A stretch of 32,360 bases of DNA from Bordetella parapertussis (GTDB lineage: Bacteria; Pseudomonadota; Gammaproteobacteria; Burkholderiales; Burkholderiaceae_C): positions 1 through 32,360 of the forward strand of contig CAMCTC010000050.1 of the NCBI GenBank assembly GCA_945878355.1, read 5' to 3'. Every line of letters begins with the position of its first letter. Position 1 is the stretch's first letter. The notes below the pieces were generated by a model. That model saw only the letters and a program-made list of their open reading frames with translations, did not search any database and had not been told where the DNA came from. Positions 1 through 9,167 of the stretch are shown here, one piece after another. Made by a program: the position numbers and the translations under genes.

Positions 1-753
1 CGCCACCAGAATCGCGCCGGGGGTCATCGCATTGAGGTCCGGGTGAGCGCCTCTCAGCGCGGCGCTCTGAAAGGCGTCGATGATGCCGGCCAGCGGGTTC
101 AGGGTGTAGAGCGTGTACAGCGCGTTCGACCATTCACCCGCAGACTGCTGCGTCACCAGTTTGTCCTTCACCAGTTGAAGAGGATAAATAACAGGAGACG
201 CGTACATCATCAGGCTCAGCAGTACCGGCAGCGCTTGGCCGACGTCGCGAAAGTAGACATTGACGGCGGCACCGACGAGAGCGATGGTCAGCGCAGCCAG
301 TACCGTGTAGGCGACGATGAGCGGGACCCATAGCATGTAAATGCTGGGTTGCATGCCATACCAGACCATGAGCCCAGCGAGAATGACGAAGTTGATGCCC
401 AACTCGACCAGCTTGGTCAGTACGGACGTGATGGGGAAGATCTCGCGCGGGAAGTAGATCTTCTTGATCAACGCAGTGTTGCTGACAACGCTGTTCACGC
501 CGTCGGACGCCGATTCCTGGAAGAAGGTCCAAGGCATCAGCGCGGCGAATACCAACACGGGATAGGGGATGTTGCCGCTTTCGATGCCGACGAAGCTCTT
601 CACGAGCGTGAAGATCAGCATCAGCGCTATCGGTTTTATGATTGCCCATGCGATACCAAGATAGGCCTGCTTGTAGCGCAGCGCGATGTTCTTCCATGCC
701 AGCGTGAACATCAGCTCGCGATAGTCGTAGATATTCTGTGCAGCACGCAGCAT
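1..753 (-). CDS. ABC-2 type polysaccharide export permease (Wzm-like), partial at C-terminus
   Basis: The frame is open from an ATG at 753 to the window edge (251 codons, no stop), so the last few residues lie outside. The translation begins MLRAAQNIYDYRELMFTL and continues with a run of hydrophobic segments around WAIIKPIALMLIFTLVKSFVG, VLVFAALMPWTFFQ and FVILAGLMVWYGM, with the FFQESASDGVNSVVSN and LIKKIYFPREIFP blocks typical of ABC-2 permeases that export O-antigen, capsule or teichoic-acid-like polymers (Wzm/KpsM/TagG family). In that family the permease forms an inner-membrane dimer and works with a separate ATPase (Wzt), which would be expected further left. An AGAGG lies a few bases before the ATG, and only 15 bp separate it from the amidotransferase gene upstream on the same strand, so the two are probably co-transcribed. 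Confidence 0.88.
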   Translation of the reverse strand, partial: MLRAAQNIYDYRELMFTLAWKNIALRYKQAYLGIAWAIIKPIALMLIFTLVKSFVGIESGNIPYPVLVFAALMPWTFFQESASDGVNSVVSNTALIKKIYFPREIFPITSVLTKLVELGINFVILAGLMVWYGMQPSIYMLWVPLIVAYTVLAALTIALVGAAVNVYFRDVGQALPVLLSLMMYASPVIYPLQLVKDKLVTQQSAGEWSNALYTLYTLNPLAGIIDAFQSAALRGAHPDLNAMTPGAILVA

Positions 754-768
754 AGGATGGCCTCTGGG

Positions 769-2478
769 CTAGATACGCAGCTGATGCGGCTGAGCCCGGA
801 GCCACTGTTCCAGCATCATCAGGATCCAGACCATCTCTCCGTAATACCCAGGGTGGGCGGGCAAATGAATGTCGAGCAATGAGCGGATGAACGCGGGCTG
901 GACGATGCCTCGCTCTGCTAGGAATTGCAGCGATTCGGCGGCAAATTCGCGAAGTGCTGCATCACGGTTGGCCCATACGCCGAACGGTAGGCCGAAGCCC
1001 TGCTTCTTCTTGGTCAGGATTTCGTCGGGCAAGAAGCCACGCAGCGCTTCCTTGAAAAACCAGCGTAGTTTCAATCCCTTGAGCTTGTATTCCGATGGCA
1101 GGCGCAACGAGAAGTCCACCAACGAGGTACTCAGAAGTGGAAATCCCACTTTCACATTGGCCAGATGGGTGCTGCCGCGAACCTTGGGCAGGTCAGTCTC
1201 GGCCAACGTGTAGCGCCAGTCGTAGGCCAGCATGCGGTTCAACGGGCTGCTGCCCGCGCCCTGCTGCCACAGCGCGCGTTGTTGGTGCAATGGATCGGCA
1301 GGGTTGACCTGCGCCAAGAAGTCGGGGGTGAACACCTGCGTCATCCCCATGCGCAACAGCAGGTTGTACATCTGCATACGGTCGGGCAACGGCACCTTGG
1401 CCTGCTCAACATAGCTTCGACCTTTGCGCACGAGCGGCAACCTGCCCAGCGGGCTGCGCTCTAGCAGGGGCTCGAGCAGGCCGCTTCGAAGCGCGGCGGG
1501 AATGCGGTCGTAGAAGCCGAACACCCTCTGCTTTGCGTAGCGAGTGTTGCCGCCAAACAGTTCGTCGCCGCCGTCGCCGGCCAGCAGTTTGGTCACGCCG
1601 TCGTCGCGCGCCATCTTCGCGCAGTAGAAAGCTGGCAGTGCAGACGAATTGCCGAAAGGTTGGTCGTGGTGCGCTGCGGCGGCAGGGATGCTGCGCACCA
1701 GGTCGTCCGGCGTGACGTAGTACTCGTGATGCTCGCAGCCAAAGCGCTTGGCCGCAAGACGCGCATATTGCATCTCGTCGTAGCCTTCGGCATCGAAGCC
1801 AATCGAGTAAGTCGCAGCGGGCTGGCCGGTCACTTCGCCAATCATGCCTGCCAAGGTCGAGCTGTCGGTACCTCCACTCAGAAAGCAAGCCGGCTTGCTT
1901 CCGTCCAACTGAGTGGCGACAGCGTCGCGAAGCAGGTGCCTGAACTCGGTAGCCAGAGACTCGAAGTTCGCGTCGACGGGTTCTTGAAAGGCCGGTGACC
2001 AGTATGGCGCGACGGTCAGGCTGCTGCTCTCGAAGATGGCGTAATGCGCCGGCGGCAGGCGATAGACACCCTTGAAGGCGGTCCGAGGCGATGGCACGAC
2101 ATGGAAATACAGGTAGTCGAACAAGGCTTGCGGATCGATCGCCACCGCGGGCTCTAGGGCAGCCAAGTCGTCGGCGCGTGGGCCGAAATGAAGATGCGTG
2201 CCAATCAGTCGATAGCACATCGTCTGCACAGAAAACCGATCGACCGCCAGGAAAGTTCTACCTCTTGGGTCAACAATGCCGACTGCAAATTCTCCGGTCA
2301 CGCCGGCGGCCGCTTGCCTCGCACCCTTGACCAGCGCCGCTTGCCACGCCGCTTCGATCGACCGATCGCAATGGGTATGAGACGACTTTGGCCCTGGGAA
2401 TTTAGGGGATCCCAGGAGTATCGTCTTGCTGCCCCTGCTGCCCCTGCTGACCTTGAGGTCCGGATGGACTGCGTTCAT
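769..2478 (-). CDS. Asparagine synthetase-like amidotransferase without the N-terminal Cys nucleophile
   Basis: A 569-residue protein whose C-terminal two thirds is a clear asparagine synthetase domain: the PP-loop SGGTDSS begins at residue 201 and GDGGDELFGG follows near residue 300; both bind ATP and pyrophosphate. The N-terminal part keeps the end of a class II glutaminase fold (GEFAVGIVD, then AVDRF near residues 62-82), but the first residues are MNAVHPD rather than the MCGI start that carries the catalytic cysteine, so glutamine hydrolysis is doubtful. AsnB proteins usually have about 600-650 residues. Because it lies between a UDP-uronate epimerase and a polysaccharide exporter, it may amidate a uronic acid of the polymer, as WbpS-type proteins are thought to do; this is inference. 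The ATG at 2478 overlaps by ATGA the stop of a possible 42-codon ORF upstream. Confidence 0.82.
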   Translation of the reverse strand: MNAVHPDLKVSRGSRGSKTILLGSPKFPGPKSSHTHCDRSIEAAWQAALVKGARQAAAGVTGEFAVGIVDPRGRTFLAVDRFSVQTMCYRLIGTHLHFGPRADDLAALEPAVAIDPQALFDYLYFHVVPSPRTAFKGVYRLPPAHYAIFESSSLTVAPYWSPAFQEPVDANFESLATEFRHLLRDAVATQLDGSKPACFLSGGTDSSTLAGMIGEVTGQPAATYSIGFDAEGYDEMQYARLAAKRFGCEHHEYYVTPDDLVRSIPAAAAHHDQPFGNSSALPAFYCAKMARDDGVTKLLAGDGGDELFGGNTRYAKQRVFGFYDRIPAALRSGLLEPLLERSPLGRLPLVRKGRSYVEQAKVPLPDRMQMYNLLLRMGMTQVFTPDFLAQVNPADPLHQQRALWQQGAGSSPLNRMLAYDWRYTLAETDLPKVRGSTHLANVKVGFPLLSTSLVDFSLRLPSEYKLKGLKLRWFFKEALRGFLPDEILTKKKQGFGLPFGVWANRDAALREFAAESLQFLAERGIVQPAFIRSLLDIHLPAHPGYYGEMVWILMMLEQWLRAQPHQLRI

Positions 2479-2603
2479 AGATGAGAAAGCTTCTCAAATC
2501 GACTGAGAGATCTTGTAGCGATATTGGTCATTTGTGAAACATTTCGAGGAGCCATCGAGCAATAGCGTCGTCTTGAAAAACCTCGTGACTTCAGCATCTT
2601 CAT
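2475..2603 (-). CDS. Possible 42-residue coupled small ORF
   Basis: An open frame of 42 codons fills the gap between the epimerase and the amidotransferase exactly. Its ATG overlaps the epimerase stop (ATGA, 2600-2603) and its TGA overlaps the amidotransferase start (ATGA, 2475-2478). The product would begin MKMLKSRGFSRRRYC and is rich in Arg and Ser, with no domain I recognise. No good Shine-Dalgarno sequence precedes it. The double overlap is what raises it above noise; it could serve only to couple translation, or be a coincidence. Confidence 0.25.
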   Translation of the reverse strand: MKMLKSRGFSRRRYCSMAPRNVSQMTNIATRSLSRFEKLSHL

Positions 2604-3607
2604 GGCCTGAAGTAGACCCGGTACCAATCCACGAATTTCCCCACCCCTTCGTCAACCGAGGTGCCAGGCCGTGAGCCCGTCCACTGCGCCAGCGCTGACA
2701 CGTCGGCGTGGGTGGCGGGCACATCGCCGGGTTGCAGGTCGCGGTAGTGTTTGATCGCAGGCTTGCCGACGTGACGCTCGATCGCGGCGATGAAATCCAT
2801 CAGCGGCACTGGCTCCTGATTGCCGATGTTGAACACACGGTACGGTGCTTGGCTGCGTGCTGGATTCGCGGTCAGCGCGTCGTGATGAGCCTCTGCCGCC
2901 GGTGGACGGTCCAGGGTTCGGACCACACCGTCCGCGATGTCGTCGATGTAGGTGAAGTCACGCACCATGCGGCCGTGATTGAAGACCTGTATCGGCTCGC
3001 CGGCGAGTATGGCTTTGGTGAAGAGAAACAGCGCCATGTCCGGCCGCCCCCAGGGCCCGTACACGGTGAAAAATCGCAGGCCGGTCGTTGGCAGCGCAAA
3101 CAGATGGCTATAGGCGTGAGCCATCAGCTCGTTGGCCTTTTTGGTCGCTGCGTACAAGTTCACTGGATGATCGACGCTGTGTTGTTCGGAAAACGGCATC
3201 CGCTTGTTGCCACCGTAGACGCTTGAACTCGATGCGTAGACCAGGTGGGCGACGTTGTGATGACGACAGGCTTCAATCACATTGGCGAAGCCGACCAGGT
3301 TGCTGTCTATGTATGCGTTCGGGTTGATCAGCGAGTATCGAACGCCGGCCTGTGCTGCCAGGTGAACGACCTTGTCGATGCGCTCTTGATGAAAGAGTGT
3401 CGCCATCGCGTCGCGATCGGCGATGTCGAGTTGATGGAAATTAAAGTTGCTGCGCTGCGTGAGCAAGGCCAGTCGGTCTTGCTTGAGTTGCGGGTCGTAA
3501 TAGTCGTTGAGATTGTCGATGCCGACGACGTTGTCGCCTCTGTCTAGAAGGCGTTGCGCTACATGCATTCCAATGAATCCGGCTGCGCCGGTGAGCAGTG
3601 TTTTCAT
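2600..3607 (-). CDS. UDP-glucuronate 4-epimerase (extended SDR)
   Basis: A 335-residue extended short-chain dehydrogenase/reductase. The NAD-binding GxxGxxG is at residues 7-13 (GAAGFIG), followed by the acidic turn VVGIDNLNDYYDP, which is characteristic of UDP-glucuronate epimerases (LspL/Cap1J/WbpP-like). The SSSSVYGGN segment and the catalytic YAATK (Tyr152, Lys156) complete the active site, and FFTVYGPWGRPDMA matches the substrate-side signature. The enzyme should interconvert UDP-glucuronate and UDP-galacturonate in the cytoplasm and so supply acidic sugar for surface polysaccharide. It is first in the visible minus-strand cluster. Upstream on the same strand lie two TTGAC-type boxes near 3711-3735, but no convincing -10 is spaced from them. 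The length is normal for the family. Confidence 0.93.
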   Translation of the reverse strand: MKTLLTGAAGFIGMHVAQRLLDRGDNVVGIDNLNDYYDPQLKQDRLALLTQRSNFNFHQLDIADRDAMATLFHQERIDKVVHLAAQAGVRYSLINPNAYIDSNLVGFANVIEACRHHNVAHLVYASSSSVYGGNKRMPFSEQHSVDHPVNLYAATKKANELMAHAYSHLFALPTTGLRFFTVYGPWGRPDMALFLFTKAILAGEPIQVFNHGRMVRDFTYIDDIADGVVRTLDRPPAAEAHHDALTANPARSQAPYRVFNIGNQEPVPLMDFIAAIERHVGKPAIKHYRDLQPGDVPATHADVSALAQWTGSRPGTSVDEGVGKFVDWYRVYFRP

Positions 3608-3975
3608 TCAGTTCACAATGAGCCGGTGCTTTTCCGACGAGAGTGGCCATTGTGTTTTGACAGCGATCATTGCGCTTGGTCAGAATGCTCGGTCGAAGCC
3701 GTTTCCAAACGTCAATTTGTTTGTCAACCCGCCCTTGATGTGGTGAGATCGTCGTCGAGACCAACTTCGCCTTTCAGTTCACGCTGCTGGGTCCCCGGGT
3801 CACGGGGTGCTCGGTGCTTTTAGCTCTGTGAGACCACCAATGGGTGACAAAATTGCTTGGCGCAGACTTGTGACCGCTGCTGAGCGAGACTATCGTGACT
3901 TTGGCACGTTCAAAAAATGGCCGCGTGCATGCTTTCGCCGACGCTGCGGCAAGCAGACCCACTCGATCCGCTGAG

Positions 3976-4725
3976 GTGAGGCTATGTTTTAGATTGTTAG
4001 GTTTGTCGCTCGCAGGCTTGATGGGTCTGATCGGGTCGGGCGCTTCCGGGGGCCCTGTGTCGTCGGCCAATGATGGTGATGTTCTTCAGCCGGCCATGGG
4101 GATTTCTGGCAGTGTTGGGCGTGATGGGCGAGTCCTTGACCCGCAGCGTCGGCAGGCGCCTGGCCTGACCTTGGAGCGTTCGCCGATGCTTGATGCGTCC
4201 ACCGGCGACAAGAATCTCGATCTGCTGCTCGAGGTCTCGGGCAAAGAAGGGACCGTCGATTTTCTGGACATGGGTCAGCGGGCCTCCAGCGTGCTCAGCG
4301 CTCGCGCGCTGGCGCGGATTCGAGGGCGGGCGGCAGTCGATCGGTCTGGCCGCGCCGTCGCTTCTGCCCCCAATCCTCAGCCGAGATCGGAACTGCTCGG
4401 CGATCCAAGCCTTGACTTGAGTGATCGTGGTCAGCCTCGCAGTCCGCCAAAGGTCGGCCAGGATTGGTCCGGCGGACTGGGTGGTGGATCGTCGTTCGGA
4501 GGCGAGTCCTCGGGCGTCGGGTTCTCTGCAGGACCTGCCCTTGGCGGCTACACCGACGTCGGTCAAGACCGCCGCGCTGGCGTGGAAGCTGACGACAGCG
4601 TTCTCAGAAGTTGGCCGCGCGAGGTGATTGCCTTTCTTCGTCGGTATCGGTTTGTGCTCATTGGCAGCGCTGTCGTCGGCTTGTTGTTGGCTTGGGCTTT
4701 GTCGCTCATCCGTCCTTCCGACTGA
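3976..4725 (+). CDS. Unrecognised exported/membrane-anchored protein
   Basis: I do not recognise this protein. From the GTG at 3976 the product is 249 residues, beginning VRLCFRLLGLSLAGLMGLIG, which looks like a signal peptide or N-terminal anchor; a longer reading from GTG 3895 adds 27 residues that would bury that segment. The middle is hydrophilic (a GDKNLDLLLEVSGKEGTVDFL block), then Gly/Ser-rich (GGLGGGSSFGG), and the C-terminus is one hydrophobic helix ending in SLIRPSD, preceded by basic FLRRYRF. G/C preference at third codon positions supports real coding. It is divergent from the epimerase and upstream of cysD in the same direction with a gap of nearly 190 bp. A two-anchor periplasmic protein tied to the polysaccharide locus is possible but unproven. 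Confidence 0.6.
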   Translation: MRLCFRLLGLSLAGLMGLIGSGASGGPVSSANDGDVLQPAMGISGSVGRDGRVLDPQRRQAPGLTLERSPMLDASTGDKNLDLLLEVSGKEGTVDFLDMGQRASSVLSARALARIRGRAAVDRSGRAVASAPNPQPRSELLGDPSLDLSDRGQPRSPPKVGQDWSGGLGGGSSFGGESSGVGFSAGPALGGYTDVGQDRRAGVEADDSVLRSWPREVIAFLRRYRFVLIGSAVVGLLLAWALSLIRPSD

Positions 4726-4913
4726 ACAAAGCGTCCTGGCCTGAGCGGCAGGTCACCGTTGCGACCCACGATCTTCGTGATGGATTCCGACTCTGCGTGA
4801 AACGGCGTCGGCGACGATGATGGATGGCTTTCCTACGGGCTCAGAATTCAGGACTTGACGTTCCGTGCGTCGTCTTTCTCGCACCGCTCCATTCGTCCGC
4901 CAATGGCATTTCC

Positions 4914-5813
4914 ATGAAGCTCACCCATCTGCAACGGCTTGAGTCCGAGAGCATCCACATCATGCGCGAGGTGATCGCCCAGTGCGAAAAACCGGTGATG
5001 CTTTACTCGGTGGGCAAGGACAGCGCCACCATGCTGCATCTTGCCAAGAAGGCGTTTTACCCTGCGCCGCCGCCGTTTCCGCTTCTGCATGTCGACACGA
5101 CCTGGAAGTTTCGCGACATGTACAGCCTGCGAGATCGGATGGTCAAAGAGGTTGGGATGGAGCTGTTGGTCTATCAGAACCCGGAAGCTGCTGCGCTGGG
5201 CATCAACCCTTTCGTACATGGCTCACAGGTTCACACTGACATGTGGAAGACGCAGGGCCTGAAACAAGCGCTAGACAAGTACGGGTTCGACGCCGCATTT
5301 GGTGGTGCAAGACGAGACGAGGAAAAGTCACGCGCCAAGGAGCGCATCTTCTCGTTTCGCAGCAAGCAACATCGTTGGGATCCCAAGTGCCAGCGCCCTG
5401 AGCTCTGGCAGCTTTACAACGCGCGAATGCATATGGGCGAGTCGATGCGGGTATTTCCAATCTCCAATTGGACCGAGCTAGACATCTGGCAATACATTCA
5501 CCTCGAGGGTATTCCGATCGTGCCGCTGTACTTCGCAGCCGAGCGACCGGTGGTCGAACGTGATGGCGCGCTGATCATGGTTGACGATGAGCGATTTCCG
5601 CTTCGGGACGGCGAGCTACCCGTGCTGCGCAAGGTGCGCTTTCGCACGCTGGGCTGCTACCCGCTCACAGGCGCGATCCAGAGCGAGGCCGACACGCTGC
5701 CGGCGATCATCCAGGAGATGTTGTTGGCACGGACCAGCGAGCGCCAGGGCCGGATGATCGATCACGACAGCTCTGCCTCAATGGAAATGAAGAAGCAGGA
5801 AGGCTACTTCTGA
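4914..5813 (+). CDS. cysD: Sulfate adenylyltransferase subunit 2
   Basis: A 299-residue member of the PP-loop ATP pyrophosphatase family. From [20 protein letters not shown] the sequence follows CysD closely: the PP-loop SVGKDS is at residues 32-37, then [36 protein letters not shown] and [11 protein letters not shown], ending with the MKKQEGYF tail. CysD adenylates sulfate to adenosine 5'-phosphosulfate in the cytoplasm, driven by GTP hydrolysis in its partner CysN, encoded directly downstream. The ATG at 4914 was chosen because upstream in-frame residues (from 4824) do not resemble the family, although no strong ribosome-binding site is visible before either start. The length matches the usual ~300 residues. 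Confidence 0.97.
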   Translation: MKLTHLQRLESESIHIMREVIAQCEKPVMLYSVGKDSATMLHLAKKAFYPAPPPFPLLHVDTTWKFRDMYSLRDRMVKEVGMELLVYQNPEAAALGINPFVHGSQVHTDMWKTQGLKQALDKYGFDAAFGGARRDEEKSRAKERIFSFRSKQHRWDPKCQRPELWQLYNARMHMGESMRVFPISNWTELDIWQYIHLEGIPIVPLYFAAERPVVERDGALIMVDDERFPLRDGELPVLRKVRFRTLGCYPLTGAIQSEADTLPAIIQEMLLARTSERQGRMIDHDSSASMEMKKQEGYF

Positions 5814-5873
5814 TGCGCACTTCGATACCTCAGGATTTTCTCGGTGCGGCCTCTTTGTGTCAGGGTCGCTGAC

Positions 5874-7787
5874 ATGGCGCATGTTTCTGATCTCATTGCC
5901 AGCGACATAGAGAGCTATCTGCGAAAGCACGAAGAAAAGAGCCTGCTGCGGTTCATCACCTGCGGCAGTGTCGATGATGGCAAGAGCACAGTGATTGGGC
6001 GCCTGCTGTTCGACTCCAAGATGCTGTTCGAGGACCAACTCGCCGCGGTCGAAGCTGACAGCCGGCGCTGGGGCACGCAGGGCGACGCGATCGATTTCGC
6101 GTTGCTGGTTGATGGCTTGGCTGCCGAGCGTGAGCAGGGCATCACGATCGATGTGGCTTACCGATATTTTTCGACCGACCGGCGCAAGTTCATCGTCGCC
6201 GACACGCCAGGGCATGAGCAGTACACGCGCAACATGATCACCGGCGCCTCCACTGCCGACGTTGCGGTGATCCTGATTGACGCCCGCAAGGGCGTGTTGA
6301 CGCAATCTCGGCGCCACAGCTTTCTGGTCAGTCTGATCGGCATCCGCAAGGTTGTGCTTGCCGTCAACAAGATGGACCTGGTGGACTACTCAGAGAAGGT
6401 CTTCCTCGACATCGTCGAGCAGTACCGGGTGTTCGCCAGGCAACTCGTCGCAGCGAGCCCGCTGGACATCACGGCAATTGCGCTGTCTGCGCTCAAGGGC
6501 GACAACATGCTGGTGCCCAGCGTGCAGATGCCCTGGTACCAAGGCCCCACGCTGATGGACTATCTCGAGACCGTGGAGGTCGACGAGATCGGCCAGCAAG
6601 CCGGGCCGATGCGATTGCCGGTGCAGTGGGTGAATCGACCTGACCTCGATTTTCGTGGGTTTGCTGGCACCCTGAGCAGCGGCATGGTCAGGCCAGGCGA
6701 CCGCATCCGCGCCCAGCCCTCGGGCCGCGAGAGCACGGTCGTTCGCATCGTCACTGCCGACGGCGACCTGCCGCTCGCTGTGGCCGGCCAATCGATCACG
6801 CTGACGCTGGCCGACGAGATCGATATTTCGCGCGGCGACGTGATCAGCGCTGCGGCCAGTCCGGCCGAAGTCGCTGACCAGTTCGAGGCCACGTTGGTAT
6901 GGATGAGCGAAGAGGCGATGTTGCCGGGGCGACCCTACCTGATGAAGATGGCGACCCGCAGCGTCGGCGCGACGATCACCGAGCCCAAGTACAAATACAA
7001 CGTCAACACGATGGAGCGCCTGGCGGCCAAAAAGCTCGAACTCAACGAGATCGGCCGATGCAACATCGCGCTGGACCGAGCGGTGGCTTTTGACGCCTAC
7101 GCCAGCGATCGTCAGACGGGTGGCTTCATCCTGATCGACCGCATGAGCAACAGCACTGTCGGCGCCGGCATGCTTCATTTCGCGCTGCGCCGTTCGCACA
7201 ACATCCATTACCAAGCTGTCGATGTCGACCGGGCCGCCCGTGCTGCGCAGAAGGGCCAGCGGCCGGCGGTGATCTGGTTCACGGGGCTGTCGGGCGCGGG
7301 CAAGTCGACGATCGCCAACTTGCTGGAGACCAAGCTGCAGGCCTTGGGCCGGCACTCCTATCTGCTTGACGGCGACAACCTGCGGCACGGCTTGAACCGG
7401 GACCTGGGCTTCACCGACGCTGACCGGGTGGAAAACATCCGCCGCGTTGCCGAGGTGGCGCGGCTGATGGTCGACGCCGGCTTGATCGTGCTGACAGCCT
7501 TCATCTCGCCTTTTCGCGCCGAGCGTGCGCTGGCGCGTGGCTTGCTCGCCGTCGGTGAGTTCATCGAGGTCCATGTCGATACGCCGCTGGCGGTGGCCGA
7601 GCAGCGCGACGTCAAAGGCCTGTACGGCAAGGCGCGGCGTGGCGAGTTGCGCAACTTCACGGGCATCGATTCGCCGTACGAGGCGCCCGAGCAGCCTGAG
7701 CTGCGCATCAACACTGCGGCTTGTACGCCGCAAGCCGGCGCTGATCTGGTGCTCGCCACCTTGTTCGAGCGCGGTCTGTTGGGCTGA
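5874..7787 (+). CDS. cysNC: Bifunctional sulfate adenylyltransferase subunit 1 / adenylylsulfate kinase
   Basis: A 637-residue fusion. The N-terminal part is the CysN GTPase: G1 loop GSVDDGKST at 31-39, DTPGHEQ from 110 and NKMD from 165, followed by elongation-factor-like barrels. The C-terminal part, from about residue 440, is an APS kinase (CysC) with P-loop GLSGAGKST at 471-479, [10 protein letters not shown] and FISPFRAER. With CysD it makes APS and then phosphorylates it to PAPS. The same domain order occurs in NodQ of rhizobia. No PAPS reductase or sulfite reductase is nearby, so PAPS could go to sulfation of the neighbouring polysaccharide as well as assimilation; this is inference. 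The ATG at 5874 fits the family N-terminus; a GTG at 5844 would add ten residues. The gap to cysD is about 60 bp. Confidence 0.96.
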   Translation: MAHVSDLIASDIESYLRKHEEKSLLRFITCGSVDDGKSTVIGRLLFDSKMLFEDQLAAVEADSRRWGTQGDAIDFALLVDGLAAEREQGITIDVAYRYFSTDRRKFIVADTPGHEQYTRNMITGASTADVAVILIDARKGVLTQSRRHSFLVSLIGIRKVVLAVNKMDLVDYSEKVFLDIVEQYRVFARQLVAASPLDITAIALSALKGDNMLVPSVQMPWYQGPTLMDYLETVEVDEIGQQAGPMRLPVQWVNRPDLDFRGFAGTLSSGMVRPGDRIRAQPSGRESTVVRIVTADGDLPLAVAGQSITLTLADEIDISRGDVISAAASPAEVADQFEATLVWMSEEAMLPGRPYLMKMATRSVGATITEPKYKYNVNTMERLAAKKLELNEIGRCNIALDRAVAFDAYASDRQTGGFILIDRMSNSTVGAGMLHFALRRSHNIHYQAVDVDRAARAAQKGQRPAVIWFTGLSGAGKSTIANLLETKLQALGRHSYLLDGDNLRHGLNRDLGFTDADRVENIRRVAEVARLMVDAGLIVLTAFISPFRAERALARGLLAVGEFIEVHVDTPLAVAEQRDVKGLYGKARRGELRNFTGIDSPYEAPEQPELRINTAACTPQAGADLVLATLFERGLLG

Positions 7788-7817
7788 CCCGGTGACTGTT
7801 CAAGTCAGGGCTGCGCC

Positions 7818-8600
7818 ATGGACTGGATGAGCCCGGTTGCCGGTTTCTGTGTCGGCGCGCTGGTGGGCATGACTGGGGTAGGCGGTGGCGCGTTGATGAC
7901 GCCCATCCTGGTGCTGATGTTCGGCGTGGCCCCAGCCGCCGCAGTGGGCACCGACTTGTGGTTCGCCGCGATCACCAAGATGGTCGGTGGCACGCTGCAC
8001 CAGCGCCGAGGTGGTGTCGATTGGCAGGTGCTGCGCCGCCTGTGCGCAGGCAGCCTGCCTGCCGCCGTCCTCACACTGCTGTGGCTGCACCGCAGCGGCG
8101 CAGCGCAACTCAGGCAGGGGTTGATCCTCAATGCGCTGGGCCTGGTGCTGTTGTTGACGGCCCTGGCGATGATCTTCAAGAAACGAACCCATGCGATGGG
8201 GCAAGCACTTCGCGCCAAGGCGCCGGCCGATTTCAAGCGTGCGCAGCCCTGGCTGACGGTGTTGGCCGGCGCGGTCCTTGGCGTTCTGGTCAGTCTGACC
8301 TCTGTGGGGGCTGGTGCATTGGGCGCGGTGATGCTGCTCTACCTCTATCCCTACCGTATGAAGCCTGCGCGACTGGTTGGCACCGATATCGTGCATGCGA
8401 TCCCGCTGACCCTCGTCGCCGGCACCGGTCACCTGTTGATGGGCAACGTCGACCTGCTGTTGCTGGGCCAGTTGTTGCTGGGTTCCGTCCCCGGCGTGGC
8501 GGTCGGCGCCTGGGTCGGTACCCGGGCGCCCGAGAACTTCTTGCGCGCTGCAGTCTCGCTGGTCTTGATCGCAGTGGGTAGCAAGATGCTGCTGGCCTGA
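7818..8600 (+). CDS. TauE/SafE family sulfite/anion exporter
   Basis: A 260-residue polytopic membrane protein of the TSUP (TauE/SafE) family. The opening VAGFCVGALVGMTGVGGGALMTPILVLMFGV is the hallmark first repeat with the conserved Gly-rich G-VGGGAL, and the second half repeats it as LVSLTSVGAGALGAVMLLYL. About seven or eight hydrophobic stretches are visible. Members move sulfite, sulfoacetate or related anions across the inner membrane. It starts about 30 bp after cysNC on the same strand, so a role in sulfur metabolism (sulfite efflux, or sulfate entry) is likely, but the substrate cannot be read from the sequence. The initiation region CTGCGCC before the ATG has no strong Shine-Dalgarno sequence. 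Confidence 0.88.
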   Translation: MDWMSPVAGFCVGALVGMTGVGGGALMTPILVLMFGVAPAAAVGTDLWFAAITKMVGGTLHQRRGGVDWQVLRRLCAGSLPAAVLTLLWLHRSGAAQLRQGLILNALGLVLLLTALAMIFKKRTHAMGQALRAKAPADFKRAQPWLTVLAGAVLGVLVSLTSVGAGALGAVMLLYLYPYRMKPARLVGTDIVHAIPLTLVAGTGHLLMGNVDLLLLGQLLLGSVPGVAVGAWVGTRAPENFLRAAVSLVLIAVGSKMLLA

Positions 8601-8690
8601 AGGCTCAACGCCTCATTGGCGCCCTGGGTGGGCACCGATCCTGGTCGAATCGGCTACCATAGTTCGGAGATTGGTCAATCGGAGATCCAG

Positions 8691-9167
8691 ATGGTGAAAG
8701 TCAGCTTGCAGGTCAATTCCCAGGCGGTCAGCGCCGATGTCGACAGCCATATGTTGCTGATCGACTTGCTCCGCGGTCCTTTGGCGCTGACCGGCACCCA
8801 CGCCGGCTGCGACACAGCACAGTGCGGCGCTTGCACGGTGCTGCTGGACGGCCAGGCCGTCAAGAGTTGCAGCGTGCTGGCCGTCCAGGCCCAGGGACGC
8901 AGCGTCACCACCGTAGAAGGCCTGGCCAAAGGCGACAAACTGCACCCGCTGCAGCAGGCCTTCATGGACTGCCACGGCCTGCAATGCGGTTTCTGCACCT
9001 CGGGCATGATGATGACCAGCGCTTGCCTGCTGGCTGGCAACCCGAACCCGACCGAGGGTGAGATCGTCCACGCGCTCGAGGGCAACCTCTGCCGCTGCAC
9101 GGGCTACGTCAACATCGTCGCCGCGGTCCAGCAGGCCGCCACCGCGATGACCGGAGCGCAAGCATGA
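8691..9167 (+). CDS. 2Fe-2S subunit of a molybdenum hydroxylase (CoxS-like)
   Basis: A 158-residue protein with both cluster sites of the xanthine dehydrogenase/CO dehydrogenase small subunit: a plant-ferredoxin-type set C40, C45, C48, C60 (GCDTAQCGAC...C) and a C-terminal helical set C99, C102, C134, C136 (CGFC...CRC). It carries electrons from the molybdenum site to an acceptor. GGAG six bases before ATG 8691 supports this start; the upstream in-frame extension is not family-like. The stop overlaps the start of the large subunit (ATGA), which implies translational coupling. Similar proteins serve isoquinoline oxidoreductase, nicotinate dehydrogenase and many uncharacterised aldehyde or heterocycle hydroxylases. 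Confidence 0.93.
   Translation: MVKVSLQVNSQAVSADVDSHMLLIDLLRGPLALTGTHAGCDTAQCGACTVLLDGQAVKSCSVLAVQAQGRSVTTVEGLAKGDKLHPLQQAFMDCHGLQCGFCTSGMMMTSACLLAGNPNPTEGEIVHALEGNLCRCTGYVNIVAAVQQAATAMTGAQA

Noticed and set aside
3720..3830. Promoter for the epimerase built on TTGACA/TTGACG and a CCCCGGG...CGGGG inverted repeat
   Set aside because: The -35-like boxes have no matching -10 at 16-18 bp, and the inverted repeat is short; not enough to call.
6390..7733. Long open frame antisense to cysNC (447 codons)
   Set aside because: It mirrors the GC-biased third positions of cysNC, has a low-complexity His/Arg/Gln-rich product and no ribosome-binding site.
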